17,456 bases of DNA, taken from CABHOJ01 sp965649545. GTDB taxonomy: Bacteria; Pseudomonadota; Gammaproteobacteria; Burkholderiales; Methylophilaceae. The DNA lies in assembly GCA_965649545.1 (NCBI GenBank), contig CBFGLF010000030.1:1-17456 (forward strand), written 5' to 3'. This document shows positions 1-6,385 of this stretch, piece by piece. Under the pieces are notes generated by a model. The model was not told where the DNA came from and searched no databases. It saw only the letters and a program-made list of their open reading frames with translations. Numbering within the stretch: position 1 is the first letter of the stretch; each line of letters opens with the position of its first letter. The translations under genes were made by a program, and so were the position numbers.

Positions 1-761
1 TGGTGCGGGAGAAACTGCCGATGGTCGAGTGCGTACAGTTGCCGGCAGACCCTTCGGCGTTCGTAGCGACGCTCGACGCCCTACCGCATTTCGAGAAGGC
101 CGCCATCCTGACCGAGGATAGTGCCAAGGCGCAGCAATATGCCCAGGAATCCGAACGGGCTGCATTCTCCAAAGCCCACGACAGCATGGAGGACTACCTC
201 ACCGGGCTGCAGATGGAAGTCGAGATCGCCCCGGTGGAGAGCGGGCATCTGCCACGCATCCATCAGCTCTTCAACAAGACCAACCAGTTCAATGTGACCA
301 CCCGACGCTATTCCTTGGGGGAACTGGAGGCCATGCTCGATTCGCCGGTGCATCAGCTAGGGATGGTCTCCTTGCGTGACCGTTTCGGCGATCTCGGCAT
401 CATCGGCACGTTCATCCTCAAGGAAGTGGGGCCGGTGTTGCATATCGACAGCCTGTTGATGAGCTGCAGGGCGCTGGGCCGCGGGGTCGAGACGGCCATC
501 ATGAATCAGATCAAGACATATCTGCTGGCGACGGACCATCTTGCGGTGCTGACCGCGGAGTTCATCCCGACGGAACGGAACAAGCCGGCAGAACCCTATT
601 TCGCTGCGCAGGGGTTCCATCTCGATGAGACCGCGGCCGGCGAGAAAGAAGCCTATGTGCTGTACAAGGCAGAAGTGGAAACCCTCAACTGTGACTGGTT
701 GACAATAAAAGGAGCCCAACAATGGAACAACAGCAGATCGACCTTGAGCGAATACAACTGA
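1..761 (+). CDS. FkbH-like protein, C-terminal part (5' truncated by window edge)
   Basis: The reading frame is open at the left edge, so this is the C-terminal part of a longer protein; the GTG at position 3 is not a credible start. The first ~70 visible residues look like the end of the HAD-type phosphatase domain. The rest is the GNAT-like C-terminal domain typical of FkbH proteins, with NKTNQFN at visible residues 91-97, TTRRY at 99-103, a SCRALGRGVE stretch and an ending of the type YFAAQGF. Known FkbH proteins take 1,3-bisphosphoglycerate, remove phosphate and load a glyceryl unit on the phosphopantetheine arm of an acyl carrier protein, in polyketide, tetronate and some glycan pathways. 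The next gene encodes an ACP, which supports this role. The last 40 bases overlap that ACP gene in another frame. The catalytic HAD aspartates lie outside the window, so activity cannot be judged. Confidence 0.85.
   Translation, partial: VREKLPMVECVQLPADPSAFVATLDALPHFEKAAILTEDSAKAQQYAQESERAAFSKAHDSMEDYLTGLQMEVEIAPVESGHLPRIHQLFNKTNQFNVTTRRYSLGELEAMLDSPVHQLGMVSLRDRFGDLGIIGTFILKEVGPVLHIDSLLMSCRALGRGVETAIMNQIKTYLLATDHLAVLTAEFIPTERNKPAEPYFAAQGFHLDETAAGEKEAYVLYKAEVETLNCDWLTIKGAQQWNNSRSTLSEYN
707..714 (+). promoter_or_regulatory. Ribosome binding site of the ACP gene
   Basis: AAAAGGAG lies 7 bases before the ATG at 722, inside the end of the FkbH-like gene. It is a strong Shine-Dalgarno match and fixes the ACP start despite the 40-base overlap with the preceding gene. 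Confidence 0.7.
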
Positions 762-967
762 TCGTCGCCGATGTCCTGGATATCGATGCGTCGAAGGTGA
801 GCGACCATGCCGCCCAGCAGGACATCGCGGAGTGGGATTCGCTGGCACAACTACGCATCATCACAGCGCTGGAACAGGCGTTCGGCGTTCGCCCCACCAT
901 GCGGGAGATCCCCGAGCTCAATTCCATCCCTGCCATCGCGCGTTACCTTGAAACCGCCACGCGCTAA
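722..967 (+). CDS. Acyl carrier protein
   Basis: An 81-residue protein of acyl carrier protein size. It has the phosphopantetheine attachment motif DSL at residues 39-41 (Ser40), in the context EWDSLAQLRIITALEQAFGV, which is the normal helix II pattern. The acidic N-terminal helix and the final 'SIPAIARYLE' helix also fit the fold. It should be a stand-alone carrier whose Ser40 needs a phosphopantetheinyl transferase encoded elsewhere. Its start lies 40 bases inside the FkbH-like gene, which implies translational coupling, and in known systems FkbH loads glycerate on just such a discrete ACP. It is unlikely to be the fatty-acid AcpP: it is not beside fab genes, and the typical AcpP 'GADSLDTVELVMALEE' helix is absent. 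The partner and the final acyl acceptor are inferred only. Confidence 0.88.
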   Translation: MEQQQIDLERIQLIVADVLDIDASKVSDHAAQQDIAEWDSLAQLRIITALEQAFGVRPTMREIPELNSIPAIARYLETATR

Positions 968-977
968 GGCTTTGCCT

Positions 978-1508
978 ATGAAGATCACCACCGGCATCCG
1001 CCGATTCTTCTTCCCGCATTCCCTCATCACCCTTTATTACCTGTTGCGCCACAGGGCATTCGTGAGCATGCGCGCTGAAGTCGACATCGGTTTCAAACTG
1101 ACCATCGGTCGTAAAAGCTCGGTGAGTTCGTTCGCCAAGATCAAGGCCAGCGAAGGCAACGTCCGCATCGGCGAGCGGACCGACATCGGTGTCGGCGCTT
1201 TTATTGGCGGCTATACCACGGGCATCGAGATCGGCAACGATTGTCTGATCAGCCCGAATGTCTCCATCATCGGCGTCAATTACCGCTATGAGGCGCTGGA
1301 TCGGACTTTCCGTGAGCAGGGGGTGGAATCGAAAGGCCCGATCCAGATCGGCAACAATGTCTGGATCGGCGTCGGCTCGGTCATCCTCGACAATACCAAG
1401 ATCGGCGACGGGGCGATCATCGCCCCCAATTCCGTCGTCTCCGGCATCATCCCCGAGAACGCCATCGTGCAGGGCAACCCGGCCAAGGTCGCCTTCATCC
1501 GGCGCTGA
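978..1508 (+). CDS. Hexapeptide-repeat (left-handed beta-helix) acyltransferase
   Basis: A 176-residue protein from the ATG at 978; the frame is open further upstream, but that stretch is only the ACP gene read in another frame. From residue ~43 to 165 it shows the [LIV]-G-x-x-x-x repeat of left-handed beta-helix transferases (IGERTDIGVGAFIGG, IGNDCLISPNV, IGNNVWIGVGSVI, IGDGAIIAPNSVV) and ends in the family signature GNPAKV at 166-171. Relatives such as WbbJ- and maltose-acetyltransferase-like enzymes move acetyl or other acyl groups to sugars, mostly from acyl-CoA. Where relatives usually have an N-H pair before the FREQG-type segment, this protein has Asn101-Tyr102, so the expected catalytic histidine seems to be replaced. 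The gene follows the ACP by 10 bases, suggesting that it may use an ACP-bound donor. A sugar O- or N-acyltransferase in surface polysaccharide or metabolite decoration is the best guess; the substrate is unknown. Confidence 0.82.
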   Translation: MKITTGIRRFFFPHSLITLYYLLRHRAFVSMRAEVDIGFKLTIGRKSSVSSFAKIKASEGNVRIGERTDIGVGAFIGGYTTGIEIGNDCLISPNVSIIGVNYRYEALDRTFREQGVESKGPIQIGNNVWIGVGSVILDNTKIGDGAIIAPNSVVSGIIPENAIVQGNPAKVAFIRR

Positions 1509-1520
1509 CGCGCTACCAGC

Positions 1521-2291
1521 TCAGGCCCGACGCTCGAGCAGCGCCCGCACCCGCAACAGATCCTCTTCCGTATCGACCCCTGCTGCCGGCGCATGCAAGG
1601 TCTCGGCGACACTGATGCGATACCCATGCCACATGGCGCGCAGCTGTTCCAGGGATTCCGCCTGTTCGATGGGCGATACGGCGAGTTGCGCATACGCCTG
1701 CAGGAAACTGCATCGGTAAGCGTAGATGCCGATGTGGCGATTGGCGCGCATTCCCTCGGGCAACAAACCTTGCCGAGCCTGGTCGGCAAAGGCGTCTCGC
1801 GCATAGGGGATGGGCGCGCGACTGAAATACAAGGCATACCCTGCCGCGTCCATCACCACCTTGACGGCGTTCGGGTTGAACATCGTCTCCCGATCATGGA
1901 TGGGATGACAAGCGGTCGCGATGTCCGCATGCGGGTGCGCCTCGAGATTGCTCGCCACTTCACGGATCAACGCCGGCGCGATCAAGGGTTCGTCCCCCTG
2001 CACATTGACGACGATGGTGTCGCCCGCCCAGCCTTGCTGGTTCGCCACTTCGGCGATGCGATCCGTGCCGGAGACATGGTCTGTCCGGGTCATCACCACC
2101 CGGTAACCATGGGCCTCCGCCACATGCAGGATCTCCGGGTGGTCGGTCGCGATGAGTACGTCATCGGCACCGCTGGCGACCGCCTGTTCGGCGACCCAGA
2201 TCACCATCGGCTTGTCGGCGATTTCCAGCAGCGGCTTGCCCGGCAAGCGGGTACTGGCATGGCGTGCGGGGATGACGACCTTGAAACCCAC
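1521..2291 (-). CDS. kdsB: 3-deoxy-manno-octulosonate cytidylyltransferase (CMP-Kdo synthetase)
   Basis: A 256-residue cytosolic enzyme that makes CMP-Kdo from CTP and Kdo, the activated sugar for the LPS inner core. Seen directly: the nucleotide-binding N-terminus IPARHASTRLPGKPL (residues 7-21), TDHVSGTDR at 70-78, VQGDEP at 97-102 with the metal-binding Asp100, and a SRAPIPYARD segment; length is normal for KdsB. The start codon is GTG at 2291-2289 and sits directly against the stop codon of the Trm112-like gene with no spacer. A purine-rich GAGGAAGAGG in the end of that gene serves as ribosome binding site. It is the last gene of the long envelope run and converges on the acyltransferase gene, with 12 bases between the two stops. 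Confidence 0.97.
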   Translation of the reverse strand: MGFKVVIPARHASTRLPGKPLLEIADKPMVIWVAEQAVASGADDVLIATDHPEILHVAEAHGYRVVMTRTDHVSGTDRIAEVANQQGWAGDTIVVNVQGDEPLIAPALIREVASNLEAHPHADIATACHPIHDRETMFNPNAVKVVMDAAGYALYFSRAPIPYARDAFADQARQGLLPEGMRANRHIGIYAYRCSFLQAYAQLAVSPIEQAESLEQLRAMWHGYRISVAETLHAPAAGVDTEEDLLRVRALLERRA

Positions 2292-2471
2292 CTAGACCTC
2301 TTCCTCTGCCGGCAGCACGCGCGCCTCGTCTTCCAGCATCACCGGGATATCGTCACGGACCGGGTAAGCCAGTCTGCAGGGCTTGCAGATGAGTTCCTGC
2401 TGCGGCTTCTTGTAGTGCAGTGGCCCCTTGCAGATCGGGCACACCAGTATCTGTAACAGTTTCGCTTCCAT
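2292..2471 (-). CDS. Trm112-family zinc-ribbon protein (YcaR-like)
   Basis: A 59-residue protein starting at the ATG at 2471-2469 and ending at TAG 2294-2292. It begins MEAKLLQILVCPICKGPL, with Cys11-Pro-Ile-Cys14 and Cys29-Lys-Pro-Cys32 forming a probable zinc knuckle, followed by RLAYPVRDDIPVML, the signature of the Trm112/YcaR (DUF343) family. In proteobacteria this small gene usually sits between lpxK and kdsB, exactly as here. Its stop abuts the kdsB start, and its ATG follows the lpxK stop by one base, so the three genes are almost certainly cotranslated. The eukaryotic and archaeal Trm112 proteins activate methyltransferases; the role of the bacterial LPS-linked form is not settled. 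Confidence 0.93.
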   Translation of the reverse strand: MEAKLLQILVCPICKGPLHYKKPQQELICKPCRLAYPVRDDIPVMLEDEARVLPAEEEV

Positions 2472-2472
2472 C

Positions 2473-3456
2473 TCAGTTCCTTAATTTTGGCAATAGACGA
2501 TCGAGCAGACCGTCCTGCACATCCGCTTCCACCGGCAGGTACCACCAGTCGTTCCGTGCGAACGCGCGGCATTTGACCGCGTCCTTCTCGGTCATCAGTA
2601 TCGCGTCTATCCCTTGGGTTTGTAAATCATCGGCCCGGTAGGGATGGTGATCCGGGAAGGCACGCGAGGTGAAGGTCAAGTGCATGCGCCGCAACTGCTC
2701 GAAAAAGCGTTCCGGGTGGCCGATGCCTGCGATCGCCAGCAGGCGCTTGCCGATAAAGTCATCCGCAGACTTCGTGGTATTGGGGTCGCTCACCCGATGG
2801 AAGACACCGGCCTTGAGCTGCATGCCAAATGCCTGTGGGTGGCCAGATAGAGGGCCGCCGTGACAGACCACGGCATCGACCTGTTGCAGCCGCGCGACCG
2901 ATTCGCGCAAGGGACCTGCCGGCAGCAGCCAGCCGTTACCGAACTGGCGCTGCCCGTCGATCACGGCGATCTCGATATCGCGTCGCATGCGGTAATGTTG
3001 CAGGCCATCGTCACTGATGATGACATCGCAGGTCGGGTCGGCTTTCAATAATGCCATGGCGGTCGCGACGCGATCCTTGCCCACCCATACCGGCATACCA
3101 GTGCGTTCTGCGATCAGCAGCGGTTCGTCGCCCACGGCTTGCGCGTGGCTGTCCCGTGTGACCCGTGCCGGATCCGCGTTGTCCGAACCATAGCCGCGGC
3201 TGATGATGCCGGGATTGAATCCTGTCGCCTGCAGACGCTTAGCCAGCCAGATGACCAGCGGCGTCTTGCCGGTGCCGCCGACAGAGATGTTACCGACCAC
3301 GATCACGGGAACGGGTAATGTGAAGGCAGGCAAGAGTTGCTTGCGGTAAGCCAGTCGACGGAATACGGAGAGGGCCCAAAACAGCCAGGACAAGGGGATC
3401 AGCACCAGGTGCCAGATGCCCAGACGGTACCATTGTCTCTGCAGCCAATCGGCCAT
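2473..3456 (-). CDS. lpxK: Tetraacyldisaccharide 4'-kinase
   Basis: A 327-residue inner-membrane enzyme that phosphorylates the 4' position of the tetraacyldisaccharide-1-phosphate to give lipid IVA, a late step of lipid A synthesis. Seen directly: a hydrophobic N-terminal segment (about residues 12-32) that anchors the protein, the P-loop GNISVGGTGKTP at 55-66, ISRGYG at 85-90, and the DDGLQH motif at 149-154 followed by the family's usual YRM. Length matches LpxK. The start is the ATG at 3456, 9 bases after the msbA stop; only a weak AGG precedes it, so coupling to msbA is likely. Its stop overlaps no gene but is one base from the next ATG. It works directly upstream of the MsbA flippase. 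Confidence 0.97.
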   Translation of the reverse strand: MADWLQRQWYRLGIWHLVLIPLSWLFWALSVFRRLAYRKQLLPAFTLPVPVIVVGNISVGGTGKTPLVIWLAKRLQATGFNPGIISRGYGSDNADPARVTRDSHAQAVGDEPLLIAERTGMPVWVGKDRVATAMALLKADPTCDVIISDDGLQHYRMRRDIEIAVIDGQRQFGNGWLLPAGPLRESVARLQQVDAVVCHGGPLSGHPQAFGMQLKAGVFHRVSDPNTTKSADDFIGKRLLAIAGIGHPERFFEQLRRMHLTFTSRAFPDHHPYRADDLQTQGIDAILMTEKDAVKCRAFARNDWWYLPVEADVQDGLLDRLLPKLRN

Positions 3457-3465
3457 ATGGATTAC

Positions 3466-5217
3466 CTAGTGGAATTGCTTACGATAGAGTTTCGCGTAGT
3501 GGCCCTCGGCCGAGAGCAGCTCCTCATGCGAACCGCTCTCGATGATCTCGCCCTGCTCCATGACCAGGATACGGTCGGCGTTCTCGATGGTCGATAAGCG
3601 ATGCGCGATGACGATGGAGGTGCGGTTGCGCATCAGTTCGTCCAGCGCCGCTTGCACATGCTGCTCGGATTCGGTATCGAGCGCGGACGTCGCCTCATCC
3701 AGCAACAGGATAGGCGCATCCTTGAGGATGGCGCGGGCGATCGCCAGGCGCTGTCGCTGGCCGCCGGAGAGGCGCACGCCGCGGTCGCCGATCTCGCTTT
3801 GCAAACCGCCCGGCAGGTGCTGGATGAATTCCCACGCATGCGCTGCCTTGGCTGCCGCGATCACTTCTTCTTCACTGGCGTCGCGCAAGACACCATAGGC
3901 GATATTATTGAACACCGTGTCGTTGAACAGGATCACGTCCTGGCTGACCATGGCGAATTGCTGACGCAGATTCTTGATGCTCATGGCGCGGATATCGACA
4001 CCGTCCAGCAGGACCAGGCCTTGCTGCAGTTCGTAGAAACGCGGCAAGAGATTGACCAGCGTGGTCTTACCGCCACCCGAGCGCCCTACCAACGCCAGCT
4101 TCTCACCGGGACGGATGGTGAAACTGAGGTCGTTGAGCGCGTTGCGTTTGGCGTTCTCGTAACGGAGGCTCACGCCACGGAATTCGATCTCGCCCTTGGA
4201 TCTGGGCATCTCGATCTCGCCTTCATCAGTCTCGGTCTTGCCGTCCACCAGGGTGAACAGGCTTTGCGAAGCGGCGAGGCCGACCTGCAGGTCCTCGTTC
4301 ATGCTGCTCAGGCTCTTGATCGGGGCGATCAGCATGAGCAGGGCGCCGATAAAGGCGGCGAACTCACCGGCGGTGAACCTGCCGGCCGCGTAATAGACAA
4401 CCACGCCCAGCGCCACGGCCGCCAGCAGTTCGATGACCAGGCTGTTGATGCCTGCGGTGCGCGTGAGGCGCAACTGCATGTGGCGGTTCTGGCCGACGAC
4501 CTTGGCGAAACGTTCGAATTCGTAATCCTCGCCGCCGAAGATCTTGACCATGCGCTGCCCGGAGATCGCCTCCTCGGCCACCTTGGTGATCTGGCCCATG
4601 GTCTCCTGCACCGAACGCCCGGCCGAACGTATCCTCGGCGTCATGTGATGCACATAGATCGCCATCAGGGGCACGGCGACACCGAAGATCAATGTGAGGC
4701 GCCAATCGAGGTAAAGCATGTAGCCGATCATGCCGATGATGGTCAGCGTGTCGCGCACGGCACTCACGGCCACATTGGTGGAGGCCTTGGCGACCTGCTC
4801 GGCATCGAAGGTCAGTTTGGAGGTGACGACCCCTGCCGAATCGGCGTCAAAGAAGCTCACGGGCAAGCGCATGAGATTACGGAAGGCATCCAGTCGCAGC
4901 CCTTCCACCACGCGACGGGCGACCCAGCGCATGCCGAAGTTCGAGACGAAACCGGCGATCGCACGGACAGCCAGCAAGCCGAATAACATCAGGGGCAGAT
5001 AGGTGAGCTTGGTCGAATCCTTGTTGACGAAACCTTCGTCGGTGACCTGCTTGATGGTCGCCAGGAATGCGGTATTGCTGGCGGACAGGATCACCAGCGC
5101 CAGGATACTGAGGCCGAAGACGATCTTGTAACGCCAGGCGTAACCAAGCAACCTGAAGTACAGGGCCTTGGCGTTCGTGATGGGCACGTGCGGACGTTTA
5201 TGCTTGGATTTCGACAT
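3466..5217 (-). CDS. msbA: Lipid A export ATP-binding/permease protein
   Basis: A 583-residue half-size ABC exporter that flips lipid A-core from the inner to the outer leaflet of the cytoplasmic membrane. The N-terminal membrane domain (about residues 25-310) has six hydrophobic stretches. The ATPase domain follows, with Walker A GRSGGGKTT at 378-386, signature LSGGQ at 483-487, Walker B ILLLDEA at 503-509 and H-loop His539. All catalytic motifs are intact, and length matches MsbA. Placement directly before lpxK, as in E. coli, separates it from other ABC exporters of the same fold. It starts at ATG 5217, 33 bases after exbD, with a GGTAGG just before the start as a rather close ribosome binding site. 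Confidence 0.96.
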   Translation of the reverse strand: MSKSKHKRPHVPITNAKALYFRLLGYAWRYKIVFGLSILALVILSASNTAFLATIKQVTDEGFVNKDSTKLTYLPLMLFGLLAVRAIAGFVSNFGMRWVARRVVEGLRLDAFRNLMRLPVSFFDADSAGVVTSKLTFDAEQVAKASTNVAVSAVRDTLTIIGMIGYMLYLDWRLTLIFGVAVPLMAIYVHHMTPRIRSAGRSVQETMGQITKVAEEAISGQRMVKIFGGEDYEFERFAKVVGQNRHMQLRLTRTAGINSLVIELLAAVALGVVVYYAAGRFTAGEFAAFIGALLMLIAPIKSLSSMNEDLQVGLAASQSLFTLVDGKTETDEGEIEMPRSKGEIEFRGVSLRYENAKRNALNDLSFTIRPGEKLALVGRSGGGKTTLVNLLPRFYELQQGLVLLDGVDIRAMSIKNLRQQFAMVSQDVILFNDTVFNNIAYGVLRDASEEEVIAAAKAAHAWEFIQHLPGGLQSEIGDRGVRLSGGQRQRLAIARAILKDAPILLLDEATSALDTESEQHVQAALDELMRNRTSIVIAHRLSTIENADRILVMEQGEIIESGSHEELLSAEGHYAKLYRKQFH

Positions 5218-5250
5218 GCCTACCGTCGAGTGGGGGGATAAAAATCAGAA

Positions 5251-5673
5251 TCAGGGTCCCGATTTGACCTGGGTGGCGAACGTGATGTGGGTATAGCCGG
5301 CCTGGCGCGCCGCTTCCATGACGTTGACCACGGATTGATGCGTGCTGGCAGCATCGGCATTGATGACGATGGTCGGATCCTTGCCCTCGCCTGCCGCTTT
5401 GCGCAAGGCCAGGCTGATGGCTTCTACCGTCTTCTCGGAGACATCCATGCTGTTGACGACATAGCGTCCGCTGGCGTCTACATCCACCGTGACCACAACA
5501 GGCTTATCCTGTGGAGTATTGGCTTCCGCCGTCGGCAGGTTGATCTGCAGCTCGCTCACCCGCGAGAAGGTGGCGCTGACGACCAGAAAGATGATGATGA
5601 CCAAGAGCACGTCGATCAACGGCACGAGGTTCATTTCCAGATCTTCGTGCTTCTTACCGCGTTGGAAATTCAT
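5251..5673 (-). CDS. exbD: ExbD/TolR-family biopolymer transport protein
   Basis: A 140-residue single-pass inner-membrane protein of the ExbD/TolR family. The N-terminal cytoplasmic tail leads to one transmembrane helix at about residues 16-36 carrying the conserved membrane aspartate, Asp21 (LVPLIDVLLV), which takes part in using the proton motive force. A periplasmic domain follows. It pairs with the ExbB encoded 43 bases upstream. No tonB, tolA, tolB or pal gene is present here, so the energised partner is unknown. ExbBD pairs beside msbA/lpxK are common in proteobacteria, but their link to LPS is not established by this sequence. ATG at 5673 is preceded by AAGG. Confidence 0.93.
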   Translation of the reverse strand: MNFQRGKKHEDLEMNLVPLIDVLLVIIIFLVVSATFSRVSELQINLPTAEANTPQDKPVVVTVDVDASGRYVVNSMDVSEKTVEAISLALRKAAGEGKDPTIVINADAASTHQSVVNVMEAARQAGYTHITFATQVKSGP

Positions 5674-5716
5674 GATTGCGCCTTATCCGATGTCGCGTCT
5701 AATGTCATTTGCCAGA

Positions 5717-6322
5717 TCAGCGACGTTCGCCATGGATGATCTCGACCAGCTTGATGGCCTGCTGCTCCATCTCGACGATGAGGCCGTCGACCTTGCCGCG
5801 GAAATAACGATAGAAGATCATCGCGGGCACGGCGACCACGATACCGCCGGCGGTGTTGTACAGCGCGACCGAGATACCGCGGGCGAATTGGGCGACGTCA
5901 TGGCCAGTCGCGGTGAAGGCGCCGAACAGCTCCACCATCCCGATGACCGTACCCAGCAGGCCGAGCAGCGGGGCGACAGTGGCGATGGTACCCAGCGTGG
6001 TCAGGTACTTCTCGAGCTTGTGCGCGACCGAGCGACCGGACTCTTCGATCGCTTCTTTCATCACTTCGCGCGAGGAATCGACGTTATTCAATGCGCTGGC
6101 GAAGATCTCGCCGAGCATGGAGTGCTGTTCCAAGCGGGTACAAGTCTCCTTGGTGATCCCACCTTGCGACAACCATTTCTGCACTTCCGGGAGCAACCCT
6201 TTGGGAGCGACCACTTCTGCACGCAAAGCCCAGAAACGTTCGCCGATGATGGCGAGGGCGATGATCGATGCAAAAATCAGCGGCCAGATCGGCCAACCGG
6301 CCGCTACAATAATTTCCCACAC
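5717..6322 (-). CDS. exbB: ExbB/TolQ/MotA-family proton channel protein
   Basis: A 201-residue inner-membrane protein with three transmembrane segments: residues ~5-27, ~109-133 (GTIATVAPLLGLLGTVIGMV) and ~150-173 (VALYNTAGGIVVAVPAMIF). The second and third carry the glycine-rich family signature of ExbB/TolQ/MotA. ExbB forms the pentameric channel around ExbD and converts the proton gradient into work on a TonB-like partner. The start is GTG at 6322-6320 with a good AGGAG ribosome binding site at 6335-6331. The gene is 37 bases after comEC and has its own promoter candidate, so it may start a transcript covering exbB to kdsB. Confidence 0.94.
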   Translation of the reverse strand: MWEIIVAAGWPIWPLIFASIIALAIIGERFWALRAEVVAPKGLLPEVQKWLSQGGITKETCTRLEQHSMLGEIFASALNNVDSSREVMKEAIEESGRSVAHKLEKYLTTLGTIATVAPLLGLLGTVIGMVELFGAFTATGHDVAQFARGISVALYNTAGGIVVAVPAMIFYRYFRGKVDGLIVEMEQQAIKLVEIIHGERR

Positions 6323-6330
6323 GAGCGCTG

Positions 6331-6335
6331 CTCCT
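6331..6335 (-). promoter_or_regulatory. Ribosome binding site supporting the GTG start of exbB
   Basis: AGGAG on the minus strand lies 8 bases before the GTG at 6322. It is the clearest Shine-Dalgarno in the minus-strand run and decides in favour of the GTG start. Confidence 0.65.
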
Positions 6336-6343
6336 AAAGAGTT

Positions 6344-6363
6344 CTAAAGTGGCGTTACTTTAG
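6344..6363. repeat. Perfect 7-6-7 inverted repeat, operator-like
   Basis: CTAAAGT (6344-6350) and ACTTTAG (6357-6363) are exact reverse complements separated by six bases. A further direct copy of CTAAAG is at 6333-6338. The palindrome covers the comEC stop codon and the -10 candidate of exbB. The stem has only two G:C pairs and no U-run follows, so it is a poor terminator; a binding site for a dimeric regulator is more plausible. This function is inferred. Confidence 0.45.
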
Positions 6364-6385
6364 CGTGCGAGGCCTTTTTCAGCAA
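6357..6385 (-). promoter_or_regulatory. Candidate sigma70 promoter for exbB-exbD-msbA-lpxK-kdsB
   Basis: On the minus strand, TTGCTG (6385-6380) and TAAAGT (6362-6357) are spaced by exactly 17 bases, each matching four of six consensus bases by my count. The predicted start, near 6350, leaves a ~28-base leader that includes the AGGAG of exbB. The -35 lies inside the end of comEC. The match is moderate and untested. Confidence 0.35.

Noticed and set aside
3..761. Complete short gene starting at GTG position 3
   Set aside because: The protein aligns with the end of FkbH-like proteins and the frame is open to the edge, so it is a truncated view of a longer gene.
1593..2456. A 287-codon open frame on the plus strand
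   Set aside because: It is antisense to kdsB and the Trm112-like gene, both certain by motifs, and it shows no family pattern or ribosome binding site.
2339..2572. A 77-codon minus-strand frame over the Trm112-like gene
   Set aside because: The 59-residue frame at 2292-2471 with CPIC and CKPC motifs is the real gene; this one is the same DNA in the wrong frame.
3601..4986. A 461-codon open frame on the plus strand
   Set aside because: It is fully antisense to msbA, whose motifs are intact. Its protein is rich in His, Gln, Asp and Gly without recognisable domains, as expected from the complement of a GC-rich coding strand.
5489..6337. A 282-codon open frame on the plus strand
   Set aside because: It covers exbD and exbB in antisense; both real genes have family signatures, and this frame has none.
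6344..6363. Intrinsic terminator after comEC
   Set aside because: The perfect inverted repeat has an AT-rich stem and no U-run after it, so termination is unlikely; an operator-like site is the better reading.
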